Positions 23,780 through 32,173 of a stretch of DNA of 64,000 bases are shown in pieces. Source of the DNA: CAZUXY01 sp964624235 (GTDB taxonomy: Bacteria; Spirochaetota; UBA4802; UBA5368). The translations under genes were made by a program, and so were the position numbers. The stretch's first letter is position 1; the number at the start of each line of letters is the position of its first letter. Under the pieces are notes generated by a model. It was not told the origin of the DNA, made no database searches, and saw only the letters and a program-made list of their open reading frames with translations. The stretch spans positions 1 to 64,000 of the forward strand of contig CAZUXY010000022.1 of NCBI GenBank assembly GCA_964624235.1. Direction: 5' to 3'.

Positions 23780-24883
23780 ATGAATTCCAATATTGGAATA
23801 GACACTCTCAGGTTGGGAGTTAAGAAGTATGCGTTCAGGGACGACTTTAGAGGTTCAATCGTCCCGGTGAATCGGCGGTTTTCTTCGCAGGATACGAGAC
23901 CCGCCCCTGTGCTCGGTACTTGTGATGGGCTGTTGAGAGAAGTGGCGTGTGATCCGTTAAGTCTGGTATTTGGGCGGCGCGCCTTTTTCAACCATGAGTA
24001 CTTTTCCCTTAATATCGAGTACAGTTTTAAGCTGAAGCAGTCTTTCTGCTCATTAACCATGCATCTCCCTAAATATTTCAGGAAGAACAACCTCATCCCC
24101 GCCAGCAGAGATGAGGTTGCCCGCGCCATTTCCATTACCAATGAGATTCTCAACCAGGAGGTCGGCTTTGAGTGCGATTTGCCTGATGCCGATGTTATTC
24201 GATTAGATGTGGCGCGCAATGTCGCGGCAGAGGCTTCTTTTCAACATTACATCCCAGTTTTTAGATCAATACATATAAACAGGCTCAAGCGTATGTTTGA
24301 ATATGATTCCTCTGTAAACTTCTCCAATAGTAGACTGGAGCTCATGATCTATGATAAGGTTCGCCAGTTATTGGAAAAAATGAATGATTTAACAGTAACC
24401 TTGGATAACTTGATCAGGTTTGAACTTAAGTTCAAGCGACGGGAAGCGGTTTTGAAGTACGTCCACATTGAGAAGGCATTTCAACTTGAAGAAAACTTCG
24501 ATCGTATTGAACAGGCATATTTAGATTTCATGCGGTCAAAAGTATTTTATGTCAATAATCCAGTCGACCAATGCAACGAGATGGACTTGAAGGGGGTTTT
24601 AAACTTCTATCGAAATAGGTGCGAAAGAGACTATTTTCAGGTCCATACGAGCGATATCGGAATCAACAAACTGATCCAGGAATATGGGCTGGAATACGTT
24701 CTGAATGTATTGGGGAGCCTGGAAAAAGAAAATGGCTTAAAAGATCAGAGTATCAAGAAGAAGCTCTATCGATTTCGCAAGGACATTGATGCCAGTAAGG
24801 TGCGCTACAGCTCTCTAGGGGAAAACTCGGTTCCGTATCTCGAACGTTATTTTGAATTACGGAACAAGGTGCTGGCGGCGTGA
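23780..24883 (+). CDS. Phage/plasmid replication protein, gene II/X (Phage_CRI) type
   Basis: This 367-residue protein fits the replication-initiator family of filamentous phages. It has an N-terminal IDTLRLGV strand, then LTMHLPKYFRKNNL. The core VIRLDVARNVA (arginine plus aspartate on a strand) follows, then LELMIYDKVRQL and LIRFELKFKRR, with a helical C-terminus. These enzymes nick one strand at the origin and start rolling-circle replication of single-stranded DNA phages or plasmids. The ATG at 23780 follows a GGAGGA ribosome-binding site. No coat or assembly (Zot-like) genes are seen nearby, so the element is reduced or a satellite. Confidence 0.75.
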   Translation: MNSNIGIDTLRLGVKKYAFRDDFRGSIVPVNRRFSSQDTRPAPVLGTCDGLLREVACDPLSLVFGRRAFFNHEYFSLNIEYSFKLKQSFCSLTMHLPKYFRKNNLIPASRDEVARAISITNEILNQEVGFECDLPDADVIRLDVARNVAAEASFQHYIPVFRSIHINRLKRMFEYDSSVNFSNSRLELMIYDKVRQLLEKMNDLTVTLDNLIRFELKFKRREAVLKYVHIEKAFQLEENFDRIEQAYLDFMRSKVFYVNNPVDQCNEMDLKGVLNFYRNRCERDYFQVHTSDIGINKLIQEYGLEYVLNVLGSLEKENGLKDQSIKKKLYRFRKDIDASKVRYSSLGENSVPYLERYFELRNKVLAA

Positions 24884-24929
24884 TTATGATGGGGATTGTT
24901 GATACTGGAAAATTTAAAGTGAGAATATT

Positions 24930-25163
24930 ATGAAAAATATAAATACAGATAGTAAGAATTTGGCGGCACATTTTAATGAAATTAAGGATGCTAGGATGAA
25001 TGAAGAACGTATCATTGGTCTTGTATCTGAGTGTCTTATTTCATTGGCAAAAGAATTTTATCAGAACTCTCCTCTCACGGTTCAGTTCAACATCAATCCA
25101 CAGAGGGATGAGTTGTCCTGTTCAATAACTAAAAAGGTGAGGTTTAATCGCATCAACAATTAA
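24930..25163 (+). CDS. Small hypothetical protein of the mobile element
   Basis: A 77-residue soluble protein, mostly helical in its first half (IIGLVSECLISLAKEFY) with a strand-like end (LTVQFNINPQ...LSCSITKKVRF). It is not recognised. It follows the replication gene by 46 bases in the same direction, and a strong terminator at 25223 ends this transcript, so it is probably co-transcribed with the replication protein. Confidence 0.55.
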   Translation: MKNINTDSKNLAAHFNEIKDARMNEERIIGLVSECLISLAKEFYQNSPLTVQFNINPQRDELSCSITKKVRFNRINN

Positions 25164-25222
25164 TAATAAAGGATTCAATAATTCCTCATAGCGCCACCGG
25201 CGAGACGACAACCGAAGAGAAG

Positions 25223-25277
25223 GCCGTCACTTTTTAATGACTTAGATGCATGAGTCGTTAAAGGTGACGGTTTTTTT
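25223..25277 (+). terminator. Strong rho-independent terminator
   Basis: CCGTCAC (25223) pairs with GTGACGG (25263). The stem continues imperfectly through the TTTAATGACT / AGTCGTTAAA segment and is followed by seven T residues. It separates the replication unit from the recombinase unit. Confidence 0.8.
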
Positions 25278-25336
25278 ATTTTGCCTGGAGGCGGTGAGTA
25301 GAGGGGAACTGACATAAATCCAATGGTATAAGTGAT

Positions 25337-25522
25337 ATGAAATCAAATTATACAAATATAAAAGAGCTTGAATTCTCCGAAGAATCGGTACAGATGTTTA
25401 GGGAGCGATTATATAAGTTCGCAGAACTTTGTACCCAGAGAAGGGAAAAGATAAATGGAAGGATTAGAGAAGAAAATCAAAAATGCAAAAGGGGAACTGT
25501 GCTTCAGCTACGCCCGCATTAG
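25337..25522 (+). CDS. Small hypothetical protein overlapping the serine recombinase
   Basis: A 61-residue charged helical protein with no clear ribosome-binding site. It overlaps the first 68 bases of the recombinase gene in another frame. It could be a short regulatory leader or recombination directionality factor, or a chance frame. Nothing in the sequence decides between these. Confidence 0.35.
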   Translation: MKSNYTNIKELEFSEESVQMFRERLYKFAELCTQRREKINGRIREENQKCKRGTVLQLRPH

Positions 25523-26987
25523 TTCTCGCAAGCAGGAAAAAGGGAATTCCCTTGAGGACCAGAAATCCGAAGCATACGCTTATGCCGAACGGAATAATCT
25601 GAATCTGGTCCATGTGTTCGAAGCCGTTGAATCAGCCTATGATGAAGATCGGGTCGTATTCAATGAAATGTTCCAGGCGGCGCGTCGGTATGATGTAAAG
25701 CATATTATTTTTAAGACCTATGACCGGGCTGCCCGGAATTCTCTGGATTGGCATAAGGTAACTAATGGCATTAAGAAATATAGATTTATTATTCATTTTT
25801 ATGAAATGAATATCATGTTGGATGAGAGTAGTACCGCTGAAGAATTTTTCATGGGGAACATGAACAATGCAATGGCTCAGTTTTGGAGCAATAAGATAGC
25901 TCAAAGCATAAAGAGGGCAAATTATCACAAGGTTCTCACCAGGAAGACTGCTATCAGGGCACCTCTTGGGTATATTTGGAACGCTGAAGAAAAACAATGG
26001 GTGATCGACCGCGATGCTATATCAATAATCAAGGAAATCTACGACAGTTTTAACAACAATATGAGTTTGAGTGAAGTAGTGGATTTACTTAATGCGAAAG
26101 GTTGTCGTACAGCAAAAGGGAGCAGGTGGCATAAATCTACAGTAGACCATGTATTGAGAAATAAGTTTTATGCGGGATATTTAAAATATAAGGGGAAGTA
26201 TCTGGAAGGTGCCCACGAGCCGGTCTTCACCCTGGAATATTGGGAAAAAACGCAGCGGGGATTCGAAAATAGATTCAAGGGATGGAAGCAAAACGACACG
26301 GGTTTTCTATTGAGGGGATTCGTTCGTTGTGCGGAGTGTAAGAGATTGTACTATGGAGTCAGAGCTAAGAAATATGTTTATTATGATCATAAATGCGACG
26401 GGATCGACCATAAAAAGATACGCGAAGAAGCATTATTGGAGATGCTCGATACTGAAGTTGAAAAAATAATCTTTGATGATAATTATGCCGACTTCTTGAT
26501 GAAGTTGTTGAAAAAAACTCTTCGGGATGACCGCCGGGTAAGGGAAAAGGGAGAATCGGATTTGTCAAAGAGAGTGAATGAGCTCAGAAGAAAAAAGGAT
26601 AAACTCCTCGAATTATATGTTGATAGTGTAATTGATAAAGATGATTTGTATCGTAAGGTAGAAGGGATAGAGAAGGATATTGTTGTACTTGAACAGAAGC
26701 GGAAACAGCTCGATATAGATGTGTCTAAACACGAATACAAGGCGGTAGAAATAATAGACTTCCTTCGTAATTTCTCTTCGACTTACCTGCAAGACACGCC
26801 TGAAGGGAAACTTCAGTTCCTCAAACTGATGGCGGCCGGGGCGACGATTGACAAGGGCAAAATAAAAGTCGAATGGCTTAAACCATTCGACTTTCTGTTG
26901 ACTCCAGAGTTGAAGTCCTATGCTGCTCCCCCGGTAGGACTCGAACCTACGACCAATTGGTTAACAGCCAACTGCTCTACCGACTGA
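25455..26987 (+). CDS. Large serine recombinase
   Basis: This 510-residue protein starts with a resolvase catalytic domain: YARISSRKQ (Arg21, nucleophile Ser23), SLEDQK and TYDRAARN. The Recombinase domain follows (about 165-260: APLGYIWN, IIKEIYDSF, STVDHVLRNKFYAGYLKYKG). A zinc-ribbon-like segment (VRCAECKRLYYG, then HKCDG) and a long coiled coil come next. Such enzymes integrate or excise phages and islands. The last 20 or so codons lie antisense to tRNA-Asn, so the stop codon is supplied from within the tRNA gene. This placement marks the right boundary of the element. Confidence 0.9.
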   Translation: MEGLEKKIKNAKGELCFSYARISSRKQEKGNSLEDQKSEAYAYAERNNLNLVHVFEAVESAYDEDRVVFNEMFQAARRYDVKHIIFKTYDRAARNSLDWHKVTNGIKKYRFIIHFYEMNIMLDESSTAEEFFMGNMNNAMAQFWSNKIAQSIKRANYHKVLTRKTAIRAPLGYIWNAEEKQWVIDRDAISIIKEIYDSFNNNMSLSEVVDLLNAKGCRTAKGSRWHKSTVDHVLRNKFYAGYLKYKGKYLEGAHEPVFTLEYWEKTQRGFENRFKGWKQNDTGFLLRGFVRCAECKRLYYGVRAKKYVYYDHKCDGIDHKKIREEALLEMLDTEVEKIIFDDNYADFLMKLLKKTLRDDRRVREKGESDLSKRVNELRRKKDKLLELYVDSVIDKDDLYRKVEGIEKDIVVLEQKRKQLDIDVSKHEYKAVEIIDFLRNFSSTYLQDTPEGKLQFLKLMAAGATIDKGKIKVEWLKPFDFLLTPELKSYAAPPVGLEPTTNWLTANCSTD

Positions 26988-26998
26988 GCTACAGGGGA
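26926..26998 (-). tRNA. tRNA-Asn (anticodon GTT)
   Basis: A 73-base cloverleaf on the minus strand. The acceptor stem TCCCCTG pairs with CGGGGGA (one G-T pair), the D-arm is GCTC...GAGC, and the anticodon loop is CTGTTAA with GTT. The T-arm is GTAGG-TTCGAGT-CCTAC and the discriminator is G. Only CA, not CCA, follows. Its 3' end faces the serine recombinase element, the usual orientation for an island target. Confidence 0.95.
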
Positions 26999-27268
26999 AT
27001 ATTCAAAGACCACGACTTCCTGTACGTNNNNNNNNNNNNNNNNNNNNNNNNNNNNNNNNNNNNNNNNNNNNNNNNNNNNNNNNNNNNNNNNNNNNNNNNN
27101 NNNNNNNNNNNNNNNNNNNNNNNNNNNATTGTCAATTGGTTAATCCCGGCAATCCGGGACTCTACCGACTGAGCTACAGGGGAATATTCAAAGACCACGA
27201 CTTCCTGTACGTATTGTCAATTGGTTAATCCCGGCAATCCGGGACTCTACCGACTGAGCTACAGGGGT
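26992..27268 (-). repeat. 85-bp tandem repeat derived from the 5' half of tRNA-Asn
   Basis: On the minus strand each unit has the tRNA-Asn upstream flank and then its first 24 bases (through the D-arm). A hairpin TCCCGG-ATTG-CCGGGA replaces the 5' side of the anticodon arm, and TTAACCAATTG, identical to the real tRNA, follows. The T-arm and 3' acceptor are missing, so the units cannot be working tRNAs. Two units with exact 85-base spacing are visible (27128 and 27213). The 100-N gap sits exactly at a unit boundary, so the true copy number is unknown. The rest, to 27538, holds no supported gene. Confidence 0.8.
27028..27127. other. Assembly gap of 100 N
   Basis: A run of exactly 100 N, a conventional scaffold-gap size. 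Flanking bases would join into the repeat junction seen at 27206-27218, so the assembly probably broke on the tandem repeat. Confidence 0.95.
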
Positions 27269-27538
27269 ATGGGGTTTGTAAAAGAACTAATGATTGAAAA
27301 CCTTCTACAGGAATAACATCCCCGGCGTAACGGGCTTTTGTCGCTTTTGTAATATGCCCTTTCTCCGTTAGCGCTCTTCAAGGTGGCTAACGTAATAAAA
27401 ATAATAATACCGGGTGTCAATAATTTTTACAAAAAAACAGGCATTTTTATTATTTTTATCTTGCCGTCCTTTCTTTCCGAAATATTTAATAATACTGTGT
27501 CGTTTCGGCGGTTTCAGAATACTAGTGACGGGGTACCG

Positions 27539-28762
27539 ATGCCGGATAATGAAAGGGTGGATAGATCCACGGAAAATAACCTGGTAAAGATCGGGACCGG
27601 CACCATTAACGCTGAAACCGGCAATGCTGATGCCGCGGAAGATTCCTCCGTCACCCGGGAAGATGCGGGGGTGAACCTCCTCAGGGAAAAGACTTTTACC
27701 GAGGAATTACGAAGCCTGATCGACCAGGTGACCCGTCCTGGCGACCATGAACCCCTGGAGCAAAGGCTGGACCAGCTCACCGAGGAAGAGGTGATCTATC
27801 ACCTGCACAAGATCTTCTATCAAACCATCAACCTGGTAAACCTGGATAAGGTGAATTCATGCTTCAATCCTTTCGATTATGGATCGGGAATCCATGAAGA
27901 CACGATAATAAGGGCCGTGTACGACGAAATGGACAGGCTGGATATGTCGCATTTCGCCCTGCTGCCGTATCACCTCAACAAGAAATGTTTCATGCCCACC
28001 ATAAACCATATCACGGCCCTGGATATGACAAACCTCTATATCGATCCTTCGGACCATCTTTATAACGGAACCATCGAGAGCGCCGAAGGGATAATGATAA
28101 TCCCCGGCCTTATAAACGACGACCCGCTGTTGAAAAAAAGGTTTATACCCGGCAATGCCCTGGAAGAGAACTATTACTACCTCAACACACTAAAAAACAT
28201 ACACAGGGGCCTTTCAGCGGAGGTTCTGGCGCTGCAGGAGGGGTATGTCATGGATGCCGGTTTTTCACCCCTGCTGCTCATAGAGCTCGACAGAAAAAAA
28301 TACCAGGATGATCCCCGGCAGGTATACTTTAAAATAGCCAGAAACCTGCAGGTGATTTTATTGCTTTATTCCAACATGGAGTACATGAAGATCAGGTCCG
28401 TAGAAAATAAAGGATTCAGGCAGTACATAAAATCCATGGAGTATTTTTTCCAGTACATAATGAAAAACAAGGGCGGAAGGTGCTACATCATCAGGTTCAA
28501 CAGATATTACCAGAAACAAACCTTCTACCTGAAGTCATATCTTATCACCAAAATCAGGACGGCCCTGACATGGAAATCGATGCTTTTGAACCTGGATGAA
28601 TCACGTGTTATCGTGGTCGCCGATACCTATGACATAGCACCCATGGAAAAGTTAGTACAGGAATTGAAAGAGGGCCTCGAAAAAGAGATACAATGCGAGA
28701 TTATTGAAGAACCTGCCAGAAACGGTTTTTACTCCTTTCTCGAGAATGTCGTGTTTAAATAA
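27539..28762 (+). CDS. Hypothetical cytoplasmic protein
   Basis: A 407-residue protein that I do not recognise. The N-terminal 60 residues are low-complexity and acidic. The rest looks like a compact alpha/beta protein with segments such as FNPFDYGSGIHED, HFALLPYHLNK and LDESRVIVVADTYDIAPMEKLVQEL. The ATG at 27539 is preferred; a GTG at 27383 would add an AT-rich hydrophobic stretch that looks intergenic. It is the first ordinary chromosomal gene beyond the tRNA boundary, and it is followed by a long hairpin. Confidence 0.6.
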   Translation: MPDNERVDRSTENNLVKIGTGTINAETGNADAAEDSSVTREDAGVNLLREKTFTEELRSLIDQVTRPGDHEPLEQRLDQLTEEEVIYHLHKIFYQTINLVNLDKVNSCFNPFDYGSGIHEDTIIRAVYDEMDRLDMSHFALLPYHLNKKCFMPTINHITALDMTNLYIDPSDHLYNGTIESAEGIMIIPGLINDDPLLKKRFIPGNALEENYYYLNTLKNIHRGLSAEVLALQEGYVMDAGFSPLLLIELDRKKYQDDPRQVYFKIARNLQVILLLYSNMEYMKIRSVENKGFRQYIKSMEYFFQYIMKNKGGRCYIIRFNRYYQKQTFYLKSYLITKIRTALTWKSMLLNLDESRVIVVADTYDIAPMEKLVQELKEGLEKEIQCEIIEEPARNGFYSFLENVVFK

Positions 28763-28767
28763 AATTT

Positions 28768-28832
28768 GCCCGCTCCTCCTTCCGTTCCGGTACATATCTA
28801 GATATATGTACGGTTGCCGGGGAGGAACGGGC
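28768..28832. terminator. Long hairpin downstream of the 27539 gene
   Basis: GCCCG-TCCTCC at 28768 pairs with GGAGGAACGGGC ending at 28832, with an inner near-palindrome around GTACATAT. It is probably a transcription terminator or processing site between the two plus-strand genes; no long T tract follows. Confidence 0.45.
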
Positions 28833-28883
28833 CTGTGAGCGGGGTTGGTTTCCTTCCGGCGCAACGAGAAACCGGTTAACTGC

Positions 28884-30086
28884 ATGAAAAGAGCGCGGTT
28901 TAAAAAAATTCGCATATGTGTGCTTATACTGTTGCTCTTTGCATATTGCAAAGGAATGCCGCTTTATGCCGCGGGTTCTATAGGCACGTCGGGCGCGGAT
29001 TTCCTTGAGATAGGAGTGGGCAGCCGTCCGCTTGGGATGGGCGAGGCATTCACCGCGGCCACCGACGACGTGAACTCCATTTATTACAATCCCGCGGGCC
29101 TCGGCACCATGAAATACCCGGTGCTGCAGATCATGCACCAGGAACTTATCCTGGACTCAAGGTTCGAGAACATCTCGGCGAGTTTCCCGTTGTTTAACGG
29201 ATTCATGGGCATATCCAATTCCGTATTCTGGGTGCCTCCCTTCGACAAGATAGATATCGACGGCAACAAAACCGGACAGGTGCAGTTCTACAACATGAGC
29301 CTGGTTACGGCCTACGGTCAGTCGCTGGGTTTCATGGAAATAGGCGCCTCGGTTAAATACATCTACCAGAGAATAGATACTCTCAGCCTGCATTCAGCCG
29401 CGGTGGATTTCGGTATACTGAAAAGGCTTTATATGTATTCGCCGTTCGAGGCGCCGGTAAGAAACCTGGTGCTGGGACTCTCGGTGCAGAATATCGGCAC
29501 CAAAGCCAAGGACGATCCGCTCCCCAGAATGATGAGGGCGGGCGTCTCGTATTACCTTACCAAGTGGTTCGGACTCAACGTGGACCTTATGCAGTACTTC
29601 ATAGACCCCTCCGACCTCTATGATTTTACTTACGGGTTCAATGAGAGCTTCAGGATGAACCTCGGGTTCGAAGTTACCTATCAGAACCTGATCGCTTTCC
29701 GCGGCGGATACCGGTTCAATGACGCCGGCAAGTACTCTCTCGGCATGGGCTTCAATTACGCAATAAAAAACCTTGGGTTTTCCATCGATACATCGTATAC
29801 CGATTCGGGCATTTTCGGGCCGGTATACTCTTTCGGAGTGACCTTCAAGCTGATACCCAAGGTCATTACCGTGGATGACCAGCTCAAGGCCGAGGTGCAC
29901 TACCAGCGGGCCATCAAGTATTATATCGCCAATGATATCGACGCCGCCATCGACGAATTCAAGAAATGCAGGGACTACAATCCTTACCATAAAAACGTTA
30001 AAAAGAAGATTAAAGACCTGGAATACCTGAGGGAGTTGCAGCGCAAGAATGAAGAGCTCGACAAGATCGAATCGGAAAAGAAATGA
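28884..30086 (+). CDS. UPF0164/PorV-like outer-membrane protein with TPR-like tail
   Basis: This 400-residue protein has a signal peptide (residues about 1-29), then the family opening GADFLEIGVGSRPLGMGEAFTAATDDVNSIYYNPAGL. A run of amphipathic beta strands typical of a barrel follows (for example MEIGASVKYIYQ, RMNLGFEVTYQN). The last 70 residues form helical TPR-like repeats (AIKYYIANDIDAAIDEFKKC). UPF0164 members are best known from spirochaetes and related PorV/PorQ proteins sit in the outer membrane. Function here is not established. The 3' end overlaps the RNase PH gene by 38 bases. Confidence 0.75.
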   Translation: MKRARFKKIRICVLILLLFAYCKGMPLYAAGSIGTSGADFLEIGVGSRPLGMGEAFTAATDDVNSIYYNPAGLGTMKYPVLQIMHQELILDSRFENISASFPLFNGFMGISNSVFWVPPFDKIDIDGNKTGQVQFYNMSLVTAYGQSLGFMEIGASVKYIYQRIDTLSLHSAAVDFGILKRLYMYSPFEAPVRNLVLGLSVQNIGTKAKDDPLPRMMRAGVSYYLTKWFGLNVDLMQYFIDPSDLYDFTYGFNESFRMNLGFEVTYQNLIAFRGGYRFNDAGKYSLGMGFNYAIKNLGFSIDTSYTDSGIFGPVYSFGVTFKLIPKVITVDDQLKAEVHYQRAIKYYIANDIDAAIDEFKKCRDYNPYHKNVKKKIKDLEYLRELQRKNEELDKIESEKK

Positions 30087-30765
30087 AATACGTCCACTAA
30101 CGGTTGTAAATAATTTTTGTCCCACCGTCGACGGATCGGTCCTTTTCCAGATGGGTGATACGATGGTGATATGCGCGGCGACCGTTTCTACGGACGTGCC
30201 CCAGCACGCAAGAGACAGGGGCAGGGGATGGATCACCGCTGAATACACCATGCTTCCTTATTCCACAAACCCGCGCACACCGCGGCGCAACGACCGTCCA
30301 GACGGCAGAAGCGTCGAGATCCAGCGCTTGATCGGCAGGGCCATTCGCGGCGTCGTGGACCTGAAATCTCTTGAGGGATACCTCATCGCGCTGGATTGCG
30401 ACGTGCTCCGTGCCGACGGAGGTACCCGAACAGCTTCGATCAACGGCGCTTTTATCGCCGCCAAGCTCGCGGTCGCGGGAATGGTCAGGGACGGGAAGAT
30501 CGGTAAAGATCCCTTTATTTCATCCGTTGCGGCGGTATCGGTGGGTCTGGTGGACGGGGAAGTGCTTCTGGACCTGGATTATGCCGAGGATTCGAGGGCT
30601 ATGGTCGACATGAACGTGGTGATGGACGATTCGCACCGTCTGGTTGAATTGCAGGGGACGGGGGAGGGCAGTCCTTTTCCGATGGAACTTCATGATGAAA
30701 TGATCAAATATGCAGCTTCGGGGATTGCACGCATCTTCGACTGTTATAAAAACTATATTTCTTGA
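30049..30765 (+). CDS. rph: Ribonuclease PH
   Basis: This 238-residue protein has the complete RNase PH core: RNEIRPLTV, GDTMVICAATVS, GRGWITAEYTMLP, RRNDRPDGRSVEIQRLIGRAIRGVVDL, and LDCDVLRADGGTRTASINGA, which holds the phosphate and metal-binding residues. It trims 3' ends of tRNA precursors phosphorolytically. Length matches the family. The start lies inside the preceding gene (38-base overlap), which suggests coupled translation. Confidence 0.95.
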   Translation: MKSSTRSNRKRNEIRPLTVVNNFCPTVDGSVLFQMGDTMVICAATVSTDVPQHARDRGRGWITAEYTMLPYSTNPRTPRRNDRPDGRSVEIQRLIGRAIRGVVDLKSLEGYLIALDCDVLRADGGTRTASINGAFIAAKLAVAGMVRDGKIGKDPFISSVAAVSVGLVDGEVLLDLDYAEDSRAMVDMNVVMDDSHRLVELQGTGEGSPFPMELHDEMIKYAASGIARIFDCYKNYIS

Positions 30766-30857
30766 CCTCGTTGTTCATCCGCTTTAAAATCATTGTGTAA
30801 AATGTTTCCGATAACCGAAGGCGAAAGTATATAAAAACAGGTGAACAGGAGGTATAT

Positions 30858-32012
30858 ATGGCACTGGACTTTGATCCCATGTATGAATACATGGACGACA
30901 GTGATTCGGATTCATCATCCGATGACGGGATGAGTGAAACCACGGTGACCGAACAGGGGGCGCTGAGCAAGATAGGTTCTTCTTTTACGGGAATGCTCAC
31001 GGGCCTCGCGTGTTTTCTGCTCGCATGGCCTGTACTGTACTGCGGTGCGTCGAGGATCCACTGGGACAAGGTATTCAAGAGCGCGGTCCCGGTCGAGCAG
31101 GCAAAAAGCGGCAAAGCAGTCTATATTACCGGAACACCGGTGGCGTATGAAATCGGCGATGAACCGACCCTTGCCAAAGGAAAATATCTGAAGATCAGCA
31201 AATCGGTGGAAGCCTATGCGTATGTGGAAGACAAGAAGAGCGAAACGAAAGAGCGCAAAGAGGGGACTAAAACCATAAAGGAAACCAAGACGACCTATTC
31301 CTACAGCATGAACTGGACGTCTTCCCCGAAATCCATAGGCAGCTTCAACCAGAAGTTCTGGAACAGGTACCAGCGTGATCACCGCGTACCCAAAAATATT
31401 GAAAATCCCGTAATCACCGACGCGGAGAAAAAGCCCGGTGTGGTATATGCCCCGGCGAAAATAGGAGAATATGATATCGATATCCGCGACGTGGAGTTTT
31501 ACGGCGGCTCAAAAGAGCTGGACAAGGTGTATATCAAAGGCAAAGAAGGGGCGCCGAAAATAGGTGACAAGAGGATTTCTTACAGCGTATATCCGTCGGA
31601 CATCGAGTATACCTTTGCCGGCAGCATAAGCGGGAAGAAATTCACAAAATATTATTACAAAGAAGATGAAGCGAAACTGGTGGGAGGTCCCGGCACGTTC
31701 CAGGCGCTTATAGCATCATTGAAACAGTCCGAGCGTATCAAGGGTGTGCTCTGGTTCCTTGGGGGATTCGTTCTTATGGCGGCGGGTTTGAACATGCTGG
31801 TAGGTCCCATTACGACGCTGCTGGAGTTCATCCCGGTCATCGGGAGTATGGGGTCTGGTATTATACGGTTTGTTCTGGGTCTGGTCGCCCTGATCCTTTC
31901 GGCGATCTTCTGGTGGGTGGTCAAGCTCTGGTGGCTCATCCTGCTGGTAATTCTTTTGATTGTTGGATTTCTCTATTACCGCAAGAAATCAGCAAAACCA
32001 GCTGCGGCCTAG
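30858..32012 (+). CDS. TMEM43 family membrane protein
   Basis: This 384-residue protein has an acidic N-terminus rich in Ser and Asp and one transmembrane helix at about 43-62. A large soluble middle domain contains GKAVYITGTP and YSYSMNWTSSPKSIGSFNQ, which match the TMEM43 (DUF1625) domain. A C-terminal hydrophobic block has about four helices (residues 295-375). TMEM43-like proteins are membrane proteins of unknown bacterial function. A good AGGAGG ribosome-binding site precedes it and a strong terminator follows. Confidence 0.8.
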   Translation: MALDFDPMYEYMDDSDSDSSSDDGMSETTVTEQGALSKIGSSFTGMLTGLACFLLAWPVLYCGASRIHWDKVFKSAVPVEQAKSGKAVYITGTPVAYEIGDEPTLAKGKYLKISKSVEAYAYVEDKKSETKERKEGTKTIKETKTTYSYSMNWTSSPKSIGSFNQKFWNRYQRDHRVPKNIENPVITDAEKKPGVVYAPAKIGEYDIDIRDVEFYGGSKELDKVYIKGKEGAPKIGDKRISYSVYPSDIEYTFAGSISGKKFTKYYYKEDEAKLVGGPGTFQALIASLKQSERIKGVLWFLGGFVLMAAGLNMLVGPITTLLEFIPVIGSMGSGIIRFVLGLVALILSAIFWWVVKLWWLILLVILLIVGFLYYRKKSAKPAAA

Positions 32013-32020
32013 TCATAACA

Positions 32021-32066
32021 TGCGGTCTTTCCTTATCTATAATAGAGAGGGAAAGACCGCATTTTT
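32021..32066 (+). terminator. Strong rho-independent terminator
   Basis: A 12-base perfect stem (TGCGGTCTTTCC with its complement ending at 32061) is closed by a 16-base loop and followed by TTTTT. It ends the TMEM43 transcript. Confidence 0.85.
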
Positions 32067-32173
32067 GAAATAACCCGCATATTCGGCCGTACCTTCCTTT
32101 CTTTAGTAAAATCCTGCCCATAATATCCCGATAACTAAATAAAGCACCTGCTTGAAAATATTTTCAGGAACGC

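Noticed and set aside
4805..26926. Attachment-site duplication of the tRNA-Asn 3' end within the island
   Set aside because: I searched by eye for the GGTAGGACTCGAACC block left of the tRNA and found no second copy in the window, so no island boundary pair is claimed.
27128..27268. Half-tRNA units as functional tRNA genes
   Set aside because: They lack the T-arm and 3' acceptor strand and have an altered anticodon arm, so they cannot fold as tRNAs.
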